Shown: positions 34,221-43,428, numbered from the stretch's first letter. The stretch is 64,000 nucleotides of DNA from an uncultured Methylococcaceae bacterium (GCA_903917345.1 CAIXAE010000008.1:124001-188000), one strand, 5' to 3'. The notes: generated from the letters alone by a model not told the origin. Made by a program: numbers and translations.

Positions 34221-34898
34221 TTAATCTTTACTAAAGTAGATATCGCCATAATAGGCGATGACTTGACTCTTTGAATCGTCACTGTCTGACATGACAGCTA
34301 CCCCATCTATATATGGGATTTCTTCCCCAAAATGCTGTTTTAAATCTTCTAAGATATTACGTTTTTCAGAATACCACGTACCTGTCTTATGTGATGAGTC
34401 TTTAACAGAGATCATGGTCATGTGACCGTTAGCACCACCAAAGGTGTATGCATTCGGCCAAACCTTACCTACGGGTGATGAGCTAGACCACACATAATTT
34501 AACGCTTTGTTTTGCCAGAAAGCTGCGCCTCCACTTACCAGTACATAAACTCTCGCCGCATAATCATCACCGGACGTGTCTTGCTCGTTTAAAGGGCCTA
34601 GCTTGTTTTCTATATGCCAACTCCAATGCATCACTGGGGTTTTATGCAGATCAATGCGTTGTTCATTAAATAATCCTGAGGCCCCATTATGGCTATGAGC
34701 CTTGAGTACTTTAACCCCATCTACATCGACTAATTCATACTTTGTTTTACCTTTAAAATCTTTGACCTCCCAGTTATCCAGCACGCCTGAAGAAAAGGAG
34801 CCTACGACTAATGTGTCCTCTTTATGTTCTGCAGCTAATACGGCTGTGCTAAATATAAAGGGTAGTAATAGGGTCAAGTACTGCTTATTTATGCACAT
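34221..34898 (-). CDS. Exported DUF3047-family protein
   Basis: A 225-aa protein with a signal peptide (about 1-22, LLLPFIFSTAVLAAE) and a DUF3047-type beta-rich domain: DNWEVKDFKGKTKYELVD near the start, WSWHIENKLGP, DDYAARVYVLVSGGAAFW, and the C-terminal DSDDSKSQVIAYYGDIYF. The family is widespread in proteobacteria and has no assigned function; the fold recalls carbohydrate-binding sandwich domains. It is convergent with exbD and divergent from nagZ, and its position next to the TonB block may be coincidental. Confidence 0.75.
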   Translation of the reverse strand: MCINKQYLTLLLPFIFSTAVLAAEHKEDTLVVGSFSSGVLDNWEVKDFKGKTKYELVDVDGVKVLKAHSHNGASGLFNEQRIDLHKTPVMHWSWHIENKLGPLNEQDTSGDDYAARVYVLVSGGAAFWQNKALNYVWSSSSPVGKVWPNAYTFGGANGHMTMISVKDSSHKTGTWYSEKRNILEDLKQHFGEEIPYIDGVAVMSDSDDSKSQVIAYYGDIYFSKD

Positions 34899-35018
34899 TA
34901 AAACTAAATCTCCATGAATGAACTATCGGGGGGTTAATAATTATTCTGCCAACAACACGGAATCAATTATAAAATATTACGCATGAATCATCTTACTTAA
35001 CGACAAATTAAATTACCC

Positions 35019-36035
35019 ATGTCTGATAAACGCCCTTTTGGCCCAGTGATGCTCGATGTTGAAGGTTTAACCTTAGCGCCCCACGAACACGAATTACTTG
35101 ATCATCCTAATACCGGTGCGGTGATATTATTTTCTCGTAATTATGAAAGCCCAGAACAATTAGTACTGCTGATTAATGACATTAGAAAGGCTCGTAATGG
35201 CGACATTTTAATGGCTGTCGATCAAGAAGGTGGCCGAGTTCAACGCTTTAGATCTGGATTTACCCGCTTACCGCCTGCGGCTTATTATGCACAAGAACCA
35301 TCGCTGGCTGAAGCTGCAGGTTGGCTAATGGCTACTGAATTACTCGCCGTGGGCGTTGATTTTAGTTTTGCACCCGTTTTAGATATTGACTGTGGCGTAA
35401 GTCAGATTATTGGTGATCGTTCTTTTTCTACTGACACTGAGTTGGCAACACGATTAGCTAGTCAGTTCAGAAAAGGCATGCACAGTGCTGGTATGGCTGC
35501 CACAGGGAAACACTTTCCGGGTCATGGAGCGGTCGCACTGGATTCACATTTAACCTTACCCGTTGATGAGCGGGATCTGGATACACTACGTAACAAAGAT
35601 TTTGTACCGTTTAAGCAGTTGATTGCTGAAGGTTTAGAAGGCATTATGCCTGCGCATGTGTTGTATCCGAATATCGATGCTCAACAAGCGGGCTTTTCTA
35701 GCTTCTGGATACAAAAGATTTTACGTACAGAATTAAACTTTAACGGCACTGTGTTTAGTGATGATTTGAGTATGGCCGGTGCGGCTACGGCAGGTGGATT
35801 TGCAGAGCGTGCGATTCAAGCACAATTAGCGGGTTGTGATATGCTACTGGTCTGCAATAACCCTAATGCCGCATCGGAAGTATTAGACGCATTACCCGTT
35901 ATACAAGACCCTTTAAGAGAACAACGGTTAAGACGCATGGTGGGCAACCCTAAAGACGTTTTAAACTATCGCGCCTCTAGCAAATGGCAACAAACGGTCA
36001 CTCAACTTAATCAACTGATAGAACAGCATGCTTAA
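35019..36035 (+). CDS. nagZ: Beta-N-acetylhexosaminidase NagZ
   Basis: A 338-aa cytoplasmic glycoside hydrolase family 3 enzyme that removes GlcNAc from anhydro-muropeptides during cell-wall recycling. The substrate loop motif KHFPGHGAVALDSHLTLP and the catalytic aspartate in FSDDLSM are intact. The N-terminal GPVMLDVEGLTL and AVDQEGGRVQRF blocks are typical. Length matches E. coli NagZ (341 aa). Its last eight bases overlap the start of the hypoxanthine phosphoribosyltransferase gene, and the order nagZ-HPRT-MTI phosphorylase recalls that in Pseudomonas. Confidence 0.95.
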   Translation: MSDKRPFGPVMLDVEGLTLAPHEHELLDHPNTGAVILFSRNYESPEQLVLLINDIRKARNGDILMAVDQEGGRVQRFRSGFTRLPPAAYYAQEPSLAEAAGWLMATELLAVGVDFSFAPVLDIDCGVSQIIGDRSFSTDTELATRLASQFRKGMHSAGMAATGKHFPGHGAVALDSHLTLPVDERDLDTLRNKDFVPFKQLIAEGLEGIMPAHVLYPNIDAQQAGFSSFWIQKILRTELNFNGTVFSDDLSMAGAATAGGFAERAIQAQLAGCDMLLVCNNPNAASEVLDALPVIQDPLREQRLRRMVGNPKDVLNYRASSKWQQTVTQLNQLIEQHA

Positions 36036-36570
36036 CGAAATTAAAACAGTACAAGATACAGCTGATGAGCTTTATAGCGCGAATCAACTAGAGACCGCCT
36101 TAGATGCCATGGCATATAGCATCAATAAGGATTTATCAGCGAGTGATTTATTAGTGCTGTGTGTGTTAAATGGCGGCATTATAACGGCAGGTAAACTGTT
36201 ACCTAGGTTAATATTTCCACTGACACTTGACTCGATTAATGCCAGTCGATACCAGAATAAAACATCAGGCGGCAGCATAGAATGGTTGTTGGAACCTAAA
36301 ACACCGTTAACGGGCAGAACCATCCTCTTAATCGATGATATTCTAGATGAAGGTATCACTTTAGCTGCTATTAAAGCGTACTGTTTAGACCACGGTGCGG
36401 CTCAAGTCTATACAGCGGTCTTACTCGATAAATCCATTGGTAAAGTAAAACCTATCACCGCTGATTACGTCGGTTTACCCGTTGAAAATCGTTACATCTT
36501 TGGTTATGGCTTAGATTATAAAGGCTATTTACGTAACGCACCTGGCATTTACGCTTGTAAAGATCTCTAA
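36028..36570 (+). CDS. Hypoxanthine-guanine phosphoribosyltransferase
   Basis: A 180-aa type I phosphoribosyltransferase. The PRPP-binding motif TILLIDDILDEGITLAAI is clear, and the PPi loop VLCVLNGGIITAGKLLPRL precedes it. The C-terminal YVGLPVENRYIFGYGLDYKGY is the purine-binding hood seen in Hpt proteins. It salvages hypoxanthine or guanine to IMP or GMP. It overlaps nagZ by 8 bases and is followed 18 bases later by the MTI phosphorylase gene, whose reaction releases hypoxanthine. The pair thus makes a direct route from methylthioinosine to IMP. Confidence 0.9.
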   Translation: MLNEIKTVQDTADELYSANQLETALDAMAYSINKDLSASDLLVLCVLNGGIITAGKLLPRLIFPLTLDSINASRYQNKTSGGSIEWLLEPKTPLTGRTILLIDDILDEGITLAAIKAYCLDHGAAQVYTAVLLDKSIGKVKPITADYVGLPVENRYIFGYGLDYKGYLRNAPGIYACKDL

Positions 36571-36588
36571 AAATAATAAGGACAACAC

Positions 36589-37329
36589 ATGACTACACTT
36601 GCAATTATTGGCGGCACTGGCTTAACGCAACTCAGTGACCTCGTTGTCATTAAACGTGAAAAAATCGACACACCTTATGGTGCGCCTTCTGCTGAATTTG
36701 TAACGGGTGAACTCAATGGCAAAGCCGTTGTATTTTTAGCTCGACATGGCAATCCACATACGATTGCACCGCATAAGATTAATTATCGAGCGAATATCTG
36801 GGGGCTTAAGCAATTAGGTGTAGAAAAGATTATCGCTGTGGCCGCTGTAGGCGGTATTTCTCATCAAATGCCACCCGCGCATATCGCTATTCCAGATCAA
36901 ATCATTGATTACAGCTACGACCGTAAACATACCTTTTTTGATGATGAGAAGCACCCATTAACTCACATTGATTTTAGTTATCCTTATAACCAAGCACTAC
37001 GCGTGGGTTTAATAACTGCCGCTGCTGAGGTAAATATTAATGTTTGCCCTATTGGCACGTACGGCTGTACACAAGGGCCTCGGTTAGAAACGGCTGCAGA
37101 AATTAAACGTATGGAGCAAGATGGCTGTGATCTTGTGGGCATGACAGGCATGCCAGAAGCCGCTTTAGCGAAAGAATTAGGCATCGATTACGCTGCATTG
37201 TCTGTAATTGCGAATTGGGGTGCAGGTAAAAGTGAAGGCGAAATATCTATGGCAGAAATTGAAGAGAATCTTCATGTCGGTATGGCTAATGTCGCTAAAA
37301 TATTAAAAGCTTTTATTAAAGCACACTAG
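36589..37329 (+). CDS. S-methyl-5'-thioinosine phosphorylase (MTAP/PNP family)
   Basis: A 246-aa purine nucleoside phosphorylase-family protein with N-terminal LAIIGGTGLTQL, the phosphate-binding RHGNPHTIAPHKINYRANIW, and the family block GPRLETAAEIKRM followed by LVGMTGMPEAALAKEL. In the Pseudomonas equivalent next to nagZ, the enzyme splits methylthioinosine to hypoxanthine and methylthioribose-1-phosphate. The adjoining HPRT gene supports that role over MTA phosphorylase. A residual ambiguity between the two substrates remains, since it depends on a few purine-site residues. Confidence 0.85.
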   Translation: MTTLAIIGGTGLTQLSDLVVIKREKIDTPYGAPSAEFVTGELNGKAVVFLARHGNPHTIAPHKINYRANIWGLKQLGVEKIIAVAAVGGISHQMPPAHIAIPDQIIDYSYDRKHTFFDDEKHPLTHIDFSYPYNQALRVGLITAAAEVNINVCPIGTYGCTQGPRLETAAEIKRMEQDGCDLVGMTGMPEAALAKELGIDYAALSVIANWGAGKSEGEISMAEIEENLHVGMANVAKILKAFIKAH

Positions 37330-37352
37330 ATCTGCGTATTTAATTGCGTGCT

Positions 37353-37420
37353 GTCTGATACTTGTCATCATAATTCCACATATTTATAGTAGTATTACGT
37401 ATGTTTTATAAGTATCAGAC
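37353..37420 (+). promoter_or_regulatory. hox promoter with flanking operator-like inverted repeat
   Basis: A sigma-70 promoter, -35 TTGTCA (37362-37367) and -10 TATAGT (37385-37390) with a 17-bp spacer, lies upstream of hoxF. Two exact arms of an 11-bp inverted repeat, GTCTGATACTT (37353-37363) and AAGTATCAGAC (37410-37420), bracket it: one touches the -35 box, the other lies about 15-25 bases after the expected start. This suggests a regulator binding both arms, or a long leader stem. Confidence 0.6.
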
Positions 37421-37432
37421 CCAGGTAATTAA

Positions 37433-39214
37433 ATGCAGACGTTTATCGAAGATCTTATAACCAAAAATAACTATCAAGCGACCCATCTATTAGCGGTTCT
37501 TAGAGCCGTTCAGACGCAGTATCACCATATTCCTAAAGCGGCTATCGAACAGATTGCCACGTTATTCCTTATACCTCGCACCCAAATCATCGGTGTGATT
37601 GAGTTTTATAGTTTCTTTCATTTAACGCCACGCGGTCAGTATGAATTATTAATCAGTGATTCGATTACTGATCATATGCTGGGCAAGCATGAAATGACTG
37701 CCTATATAGAACAGAAATTAAACGTGAAGTTAGGTGAAGTGAGAACCGATGGCTTAGTGAGTTTTGATAACACTTCTTGCACTGGCCTTTGTGACCAAGG
37801 CCCTGCCGCTTTAATCAATGGTTATGCCCTACCCCATTTAACACACGCAAAGATTGATCAGATGGCTGATTTGATTAATCAACAGTTACCTGTTTCCGAT
37901 TGGCCCAAAGTACTATTTGACGTTAAGGATAATGTAATAAAATCATCTTTATTACTCGCACACCCTATTCAACCCGGTGAAGCATTACACACTGCATTTA
38001 AGCGGGGTCTTAAAGAGACATTAAAAGAGATCGACATGTCTGGTTTACGCGGACGCGGTGGCGCTGGTTTTAAGACGGCGACTAAATGGCAATATTGTTC
38101 TGAAGAAAAAACAGATGAACACATCGTGGTTTGCAATGCAGACGAAGGCGAACCAGGCACCTTTAAAGACCGCGTATTATTGAATGCTTATGCCCATCAC
38201 GTTTTTGAAGGCATGACACTCTGTGCGGCCATCATTGGCGCTAAAAAAGGATTCTTATATTTGCGCGGTGAATATTTGCATCTGTACGATCAATTGAATG
38301 CGATATTAGCAGATCGCCTTAAATTAGGCTTATTAGGCCAGCATATTCTCGGGGCTGACGTTGATTTTGATATTGAGATTTGTCTTGGTGCTGGGGCTTA
38401 TATCTGTGGCGAAGAATCTGCCTTAATAGAATCATTAGAAGGCAAAATGGGCATACCCCGTAACCGCCCACCTTATCCTGTAACGCAGGGTTATTTAGGA
38501 AAGCCCACCGTGGTTAATAATGTCGAAACATTTATGGCCGCTGCTAAGATTGCTGTTAATGGCGGTGAGTGGTTTGCGGCTATGGGCACTGAGAAGTCCA
38601 AAGGCACCAAGATTCTGAGTATTTGTGGAGACTGTGATAACCCCGGTATTTATGAAGTCGCTTTTGGTGCGTCAATTCAAAGTATCTTAGATGATTGTGG
38701 CGCTAAGGATGTATTAGGTATTCAGATAGGTGGGCCGTCAGGTACTTTTATCTCTAATACTGAGCTTGCAAGAAAGATCGCCTTTGAAGACTTAGCTACG
38801 GGCGGTTCATTTATTATCTTTAATAACACGCGCAATATCTTAGACATCGTAAATAACTTTACTCACTTTTTTGCCCATGAGAGTTGCGGCTTCTGCACGC
38901 CTTGTCGTGTTGGCACTTCTTTATTAAAGAACCAGCTAGATAAAATTGTTAATGGGCATGGCTCTGCGGGTGATGTCGTTGCACTTGAAGAGCTCTGTCA
39001 GCTTGTTAAGACGCAAAGCCATTGTGGTTTGGGGCAAACGGCTGCTAATCCCATATTAACTACCTTAGAGCGCTATCCTGAACTGTATCAAGCAAAATTG
39101 AAAAAGATTAGTTATGAACCGGGGTTTGATTTAGATGCCGCCTTAGAAACGGCCAGACGTATGGCAAATAGAGACGATGCCGCAACTCACTTAACGCAAG
39201 TGGAGGAAGGATAA
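37433..39214 (+). CDS. hoxF: NAD-reducing hydrogenase diaphorase subunit HoxF
   Basis: A 593-aa fusion of an N-terminal NuoE-like domain (about 1-150) and a NuoF-like domain. The latter has the FMN/NAD-binding GRGGAGFKTATKW, NADEGEPGTFKDR and GAGAYICGEE, and the 4Fe-4S ligands ESCGFCTPCRVG with a distal HCGLG Cys. It oxidises or reduces NAD(H) for the group 3d [NiFe] hydrogenase in the cytoplasm. In the NuoE-like part only one Cys pair remains (NTSCTGLCDQGPA); the first pair is replaced by Ser and Asp in ISDSITDHMLG, so the usual 2Fe-2S cluster is doubtful there, as in several HoxF proteins. It heads the operon and its stop overlaps the hoxU ATG by one base. Confidence 0.95.
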   Translation: MQTFIEDLITKNNYQATHLLAVLRAVQTQYHHIPKAAIEQIATLFLIPRTQIIGVIEFYSFFHLTPRGQYELLISDSITDHMLGKHEMTAYIEQKLNVKLGEVRTDGLVSFDNTSCTGLCDQGPAALINGYALPHLTHAKIDQMADLINQQLPVSDWPKVLFDVKDNVIKSSLLLAHPIQPGEALHTAFKRGLKETLKEIDMSGLRGRGGAGFKTATKWQYCSEEKTDEHIVVCNADEGEPGTFKDRVLLNAYAHHVFEGMTLCAAIIGAKKGFLYLRGEYLHLYDQLNAILADRLKLGLLGQHILGADVDFDIEICLGAGAYICGEESALIESLEGKMGIPRNRPPYPVTQGYLGKPTVVNNVETFMAAAKIAVNGGEWFAAMGTEKSKGTKILSICGDCDNPGIYEVAFGASIQSILDDCGAKDVLGIQIGGPSGTFISNTELARKIAFEDLATGGSFIIFNNTRNILDIVNNFTHFFAHESCGFCTPCRVGTSLLKNQLDKIVNGHGSAGDVVALEELCQLVKTQSHCGLGQTAANPILTTLERYPELYQAKLKKISYEPGFDLDAALETARRMANRDDAATHLTQVEEG

Positions 39215-39933
39215 TGGCTAAGACGATTATGATTGATGGTTTAAGCATCCCATTTGAAGAGGGCCAAACTATTATGCAAGCCGCAACTGATGCAGGCGTA
39301 TATATTCCTCACTTATGTCATCACCCTGAGTTTAGTCCACATGGTAGTTGCAAACTTTGTACCGTTAAAGTCAATGGCCGAAATTGTTCTGCGTGTACTT
39401 TTCCGGCAATGGAAGGTCAAGAAGTCATCAATAACGCTAAAGATTTAAATGCTGATCGCCAAAAGATTACGCAAATGCTTTTTGTAGAAGGTAATCACTT
39501 TTGCCCCTCTTGTGAAAAGACCGGTAATTGCCAACTACAAGCGGTGGCTTATCATTTAAATATGTTGGATGATCATTTTCCACTCTTCTATCAGCACCGT
39601 GAGATGGATGCATCACACGCAGACCTTTTAATTGATCATAATCGCTGTATTTTTTGCACCTTATGCGTAAGAGCCAGTCATGAACATGATGGGAAAGAAG
39701 TATTTGCTATTAGCGGTAGAGGCATCAATAAACACCTGATCGTTAATTCAGAAAGCGGCTTACTTAAAGACACTAATATCAGTGCAATGGATAAAGCCGC
39801 GCATATTTGCCCAACGGGCGCTATTTTAATTAAACACACCGCTTATCAAGTACCGATTGGCGAACGGATATATGATCATCAGCAAATCGATCAAGTTAGC
39901 CTTAACTCGGAGCAAGTAGACCATGACAAATAA
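39214..39933 (+). CDS. hoxU: NAD-reducing hydrogenase electron-transfer subunit HoxU
   Basis: A 239-aa iron-sulfur protein related to the N-terminus of NuoG. It has a plant-type 2Fe-2S domain (CHHPEFSPHGSCKLC and a fourth Cys in RNCSAC), a His/Cys3 4Fe-4S site (HFCPSCEKTGNC), and a ferredoxin-like 4Fe-4S site (CIFCTLCVRA, later CPTGAI). It carries electrons between HoxF and the HoxYH hydrogenase module. It overlaps hoxF by one base and hoxY by eleven, indicating tight translational coupling. Confidence 0.94.
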   Translation: MAKTIMIDGLSIPFEEGQTIMQAATDAGVYIPHLCHHPEFSPHGSCKLCTVKVNGRNCSACTFPAMEGQEVINNAKDLNADRQKITQMLFVEGNHFCPSCEKTGNCQLQAVAYHLNMLDDHFPLFYQHREMDASHADLLIDHNRCIFCTLCVRASHEHDGKEVFAISGRGINKHLIVNSESGLLKDTNISAMDKAAHICPTGAILIKHTAYQVPIGERIYDHQQIDQVSLNSEQVDHDK

Positions 39934-40465
39934 AATTAGAGTCGCTACGACTTCTTTAGCCGGCTGTTTTGGTTGTCATATGTCATTTCTAGATATTGAT
40001 GAGCGCATCTTAGAACTGGCTGAAGTGGTGGTATTTGATCGATCACCGATTACGGATATAGAACACTGTAGTACTGACTGCGATATCGGTTTAATAGAGG
40101 GGGGGGTGTGTAACTCTGAGAATGTTCATACGCTAAGAGAATTTAGGAAGAGTTGTAAGATATTAGTTGCAGTAGGCGCTTGTGCCATTAATGGTGGCCT
40201 GCCTGCTATGCGTAACTTTATTCCTTTAGAAGAGTGTTTAAATGAAGCGTATATCAATGGGATAGGGGTGGAGAATGCGCAAATCCCCAATGATCCAGAG
40301 CTGCCCTTACTGCTCGATAAAGTAAGACCTATCCATGAAGTGGTTAAAGTTGATTATTTCTTACCCGGATGCCCACCCTCTGCGGATGTATTCTGGAAGT
40401 TTTTAACGGATTTAATAGCTGGCCGAGAACCCTCACTCCCCTATGAGTTGGTACATTATGACTGA
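39923..40465 (+). CDS. hoxY: NAD-reducing hydrogenase small subunit HoxY
   Basis: A 180-aa [NiFe]-hydrogenase small subunit. The proximal 4Fe-4S ligands are in GCFGCHMSFLDID, GVCNSEN, AVGACAINGG and LPGCPPSAD. There is no Tat signal, in keeping with a cytoplasmic enzyme, and no C-terminal membrane or medial/distal cluster domain, as in group 3d enzymes. It pairs with HoxH, whose gene starts 33 nt later. Confidence 0.94.
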   Translation: MTNKIRVATTSLAGCFGCHMSFLDIDERILELAEVVVFDRSPITDIEHCSTDCDIGLIEGGVCNSENVHTLREFRKSCKILVAVGACAINGGLPAMRNFIPLEECLNEAYINGIGVENAQIPNDPELPLLLDKVRPIHEVVKVDYFLPGCPPSADVFWKFLTDLIAGREPSLPYELVHYD

Positions 40466-40498
40466 TACTGCGCTAGTTAATCCTATTAGAGAAAACTT

Positions 40499-42001
40499 AT
40501 GTACGAACATTTAGAAACTGCGGATAACAAAGAAAACCTTAAACGTGTCATAGTTGAGCCTGTTTCTCGAGTAGAAGGCCACGGCAAAGTGACTCTGCTC
40601 TTAGATGAAGATAATAAAGTTAAACAAGCCCGTCTACATATTGTTGAATTTAGAGGTTTTGAACGTTTTATTCAAGGGAGACCCTATTGGGAACTGCCTG
40701 TTTTAGTGCAACGCTTATGTGGTATATGCCCTGTGAGCCATCACCTTGCTGCCGCAAAAGCGATTGATCAATTAGTAGGAATAGATCCTGTTAACCTGCC
40801 CGTTGCGGCTGATAAATTACGTCGCCTATTACATTTTGGGCAAGTGTTGCAATCACATGCTCTCCATTTCTTTCACTTATCAAGCCCTGATCTATTGTTC
40901 GGTTTTGAAAGTGAAATCAGTAAACGATCGATCATTGCAGTAATAGAAGCCTATCCTGATTTAGCCGTGCAAGGCGTAATGCTGCGTAAATATGGTCAAG
41001 AAGTAATTCGCATGGTATCCGGTAAACGAGTACATGGCACCGGTGCTATTCCCGGCGGTATGAATAAATCACTCACTAAAGATGAGCGTGATTATCTTTT
41101 GAAAGATATCGATCAAATAATCAATTGGTCTGTTGCCTCTGTAGCTTTAATCAAAAAAGTACATGGTGCTAACCTCCCTTATTACGACGACTTTGCAACC
41201 ATACGCAGTAATTATCTTGGTTTAACTAAACCTGACGGGGCATTAGAGCTTTATCATGGTGGCATCCGAGCAAAAAATGCAGATGGCGATACGATTATTG
41301 ACCATGTCGATTATTGTAAATACAACGACTACATCCATGAAGAAGTCCGTTCTTGGACTTACATGAAGTTTCCTTACCTATTATCAATGGGGCAAGAAAA
41401 TGGCTGGTATCGGGTGGGACCTTTAGCACGCGTTAATAATTGCGATTATATTGATACGCCCTTAGCCGAAATCGAACGCATTGCATTTAAAGCCCATAGC
41501 AATGAAGCCATGGTCCATAGCACCTTAGCATTCCATTGGGCGCGTTTAATTGAACTATTACATTGTGCGGAAAGTATTAAAACCCTCCTTAATGATCCTG
41601 ATATTCTTAGCCAAGATCTCGTTGCGAAAGGCGAAAAGCGTTATGAAGGCGTTGGGGTTATTGAAGCGCCTAGAGGCACGTTATTTCATCATTATCAAGT
41701 GGATGAAAATGACATTGTCACCAAAGCTAATTTAATTGTTTCAACCACCAGTAATAATATGGCTATGAACGAATCAGTCAGGCAAGTGGCGGCTGAATAT
41801 CTTTCGGGGCAAGAACTAACTGAACCTTTATTAAACAACCTAGAAGTGGCTATACGCGCTTATGATCCTTGCTTATCTTGTGCAACGCATGCGATCGGGA
41901 AAATGCCTTTGCAATTAGAACTCATCAATGCAAAGGGAGAATTGATTGATAAATTGGTTAAAGGTAGTGACGGACACATAGATCGAAATCTATATGCCTA
42001 A
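40499..42001 (+). CDS. hoxH: NAD-reducing hydrogenase large subunit HoxH
   Basis: A 500-aa catalytic subunit. The Ni-Fe site Cys pairs are in RLCGICPVSHHLA and DPCLSCATHAI. After the His of the latter there is a ~30-residue tail, which the endopeptidase removes in this family to close the active site; here the tail ends GHIDRNLYA. N-terminal RVEGHGKVTLLLDED is the L0 motif. The enzyme interconverts H2 and protons with NAD+/NADH through HoxFU. No hyp maturation gene is in the window, so those must lie elsewhere. It overlaps hoxW by eight bases. Confidence 0.95.
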   Translation: MYEHLETADNKENLKRVIVEPVSRVEGHGKVTLLLDEDNKVKQARLHIVEFRGFERFIQGRPYWELPVLVQRLCGICPVSHHLAAAKAIDQLVGIDPVNLPVAADKLRRLLHFGQVLQSHALHFFHLSSPDLLFGFESEISKRSIIAVIEAYPDLAVQGVMLRKYGQEVIRMVSGKRVHGTGAIPGGMNKSLTKDERDYLLKDIDQIINWSVASVALIKKVHGANLPYYDDFATIRSNYLGLTKPDGALELYHGGIRAKNADGDTIIDHVDYCKYNDYIHEEVRSWTYMKFPYLLSMGQENGWYRVGPLARVNNCDYIDTPLAEIERIAFKAHSNEAMVHSTLAFHWARLIELLHCAESIKTLLNDPDILSQDLVAKGEKRYEGVGVIEAPRGTLFHHYQVDENDIVTKANLIVSTTSNNMAMNESVRQVAAEYLSGQELTEPLLNNLEVAIRAYDPCLSCATHAIGKMPLQLELINAKGELIDKLVKGSDGHIDRNLYA

Positions 42002-42467
42002 ACCTATTCTGATATTTGGTTACGGTAACCTAAGCCGCGGCGATGATGCTTTAGGACCGTTATTACTTGAATATGTTGAAGAGCACAGCAATTTGAATCA
42101 GATTGATCTTTTGTGTGACTTTCAATTACAAATTGAACATGCTTTAGATATTGAGCACAGAGAATTAGTCTTATTTGTTGATGCGTCAGTGGCTTGTCAG
42201 CAGGCATTTAGTTTTACGCAACTAAAGGCCAATAAAGATAAAAGTTACACAACACACGCCATGAGTCCATCGGCTGTATTAGATGTTTATCAATCTATAA
42301 AACACCAAGCCCCTCCTCCTTGTTTTCTATTGAGCATAAAAGCAGAAAAGCTAGAGTTAGGTGAAGGGCTTAGTAATGCAGCTCAACAGCATTTACACGC
42401 AACGTGTCGGTTTATAACTCAACTATTAAAAATGCCTAGTTATGAGTTTTGGTTAACTCAAGTATAG
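41994..42467 (+). CDS. hoxW: HoxW, hydrogenase maturation endopeptidase
   Basis: A 157-aa member of the HycI/HoxW protease family, which cuts the C-terminal tail from the Ni-loaded large subunit. The N-terminal GYGNLSRGDDALGPLL contains the conserved Asp/Glu region that senses Ni, and VLFVDASVACQQAF holds the second conserved Asp. Located at the end of the hox operon, overlapping hoxH, it is most likely specific for HoxH. No accessory hox or hyp genes follow. Confidence 0.9.
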   Translation: MPKPILIFGYGNLSRGDDALGPLLLEYVEEHSNLNQIDLLCDFQLQIEHALDIEHRELVLFVDASVACQQAFSFTQLKANKDKSYTTHAMSPSAVLDVYQSIKHQAPPPCFLLSIKAEKLELGEGLSNAAQQHLHATCRFITQLLKMPSYEFWLTQV

Positions 42468-42470
42468 ACG

Positions 42471-42809
42471 TTATCTTATAAAATCAATGGTCATTGGATA
42501 GCGGTAATATTCACCATTACTTGATCGTATGGCTGCTACTAAACAAAATACTAAATTGAGCACGACGATCAACCAAGGTAAAAAGAAGCCTATTAACACA
42601 ATGACCAACACCCAACTAATTGCGTAGTAGACTAAGGTTGTTAATTGCCAATTAAGGGCATTACGCGCGTTTTCTTTAACCCAACCTTCATTCTTAACTA
42701 AATAAACCACTAATGCCGGTGCAAATCCAAAAAAGATGCCCCCTAGATGGGTCAAGACAATAATGAGTTTATCTGTTTCTGAGTATCTATTAATATGTCT
42801 ATTAATCAT
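42471..42809 (-). CDS. DUF4870-family small membrane protein
   Basis: A 112-aa integral membrane protein with about three hydrophobic segments (LGGIFFGFAPALVVYLV, VYYAISWVLVIVLIGFF, LIVVLNLVFCLVAA) and the signature VKENARNALNWQLT, typical of DUF4870/Tic20-like proteins. Function is not known. Its stop lies 4 bases from the hoxW stop (convergent), and it is 2 nt downstream of the DUF1993 gene, so those two form a pair. Confidence 0.75.
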   Translation of the reverse strand: MINRHINRYSETDKLIIVLTHLGGIFFGFAPALVVYLVKNEGWVKENARNALNWQLTTLVYYAISWVLVIVLIGFFLPWLIVVLNLVFCLVAAIRSSNGEYYRYPMTIDFIR

Positions 42810-42811
42810 GA

Positions 42812-43318
42812 TTAATAACTTCCGATGTAATCCATTTTACCGATATCAACACCGTTATGACGCAGAATGGCGTAGGTACATGTTAAATGAAAGTGAAAGT
42901 TAGGGATCACAAAGTCAAGTAAGTATGTTTGACCCAAAAAGTTAAAAGAACGACTACCAAATTTAACAGTGATATCACGTGCTTCACTGCCATCAATTTG
43001 TTCTGCGGTAAGCGTTTGTAAAAACGCTTTTGTTTTAGCAATCCGAGCATTTAACTCTGCGAAAGTGGCTTCATTATCTTCATAACTAGGAACATCAATC
43101 TCGGCTAAACGAGCCCCACAGCCTTTGACCATGTCCGTAGCAATTTGTATTTGTTTACTGAGTGGAAACATATCCGGCGCCAAACGAGCATTTACAAAAA
43201 TAGATTCATTAATATTTTTAGCTTCAGCATGCGCCTGTGCTTTATCAAGAATGACCAACAAATTATCTAGCATACGAACAAATGTTGGGACTGACGCTTG
43301 ATACATGGTAATTGACAT
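42812..43318 (-). CDS. DUF1993 (DinB-like four-helix) protein
   Basis: A 168-aa cytoplasmic protein matching the DUF1993 family: the start MYQASVPTFVRMLDNLLVILDKA, the middle LAPDMFPLSKQIQIATDMVKG, and the end FHFHLTCTYAILRHNGVDIGKMDYIG. The family adopts a DinB-like fold and its His residues may bind a metal; no reaction is established. It is transcribed with the DUF4870 gene and divergent from the Sel1 gene. Confidence 0.82.
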   Translation of the reverse strand: MSITMYQASVPTFVRMLDNLLVILDKAQAHAEAKNINESIFVNARLAPDMFPLSKQIQIATDMVKGCGARLAEIDVPSYEDNEATFAELNARIAKTKAFLQTLTAEQIDGSEARDITVKFGSRSFNFLGQTYLLDFVIPNFHFHLTCTYAILRHNGVDIGKMDYIGSY

Positions 43319-43428
43319 ACAACGACTCCAAAGATGTGATACGTGGTGAATTTAGTACAGATAGCTTATTATAAATCAGTTTGCGCAATGCCTACGGGTA
43401 CATTAATTAAATAACCTACAGAACACCT

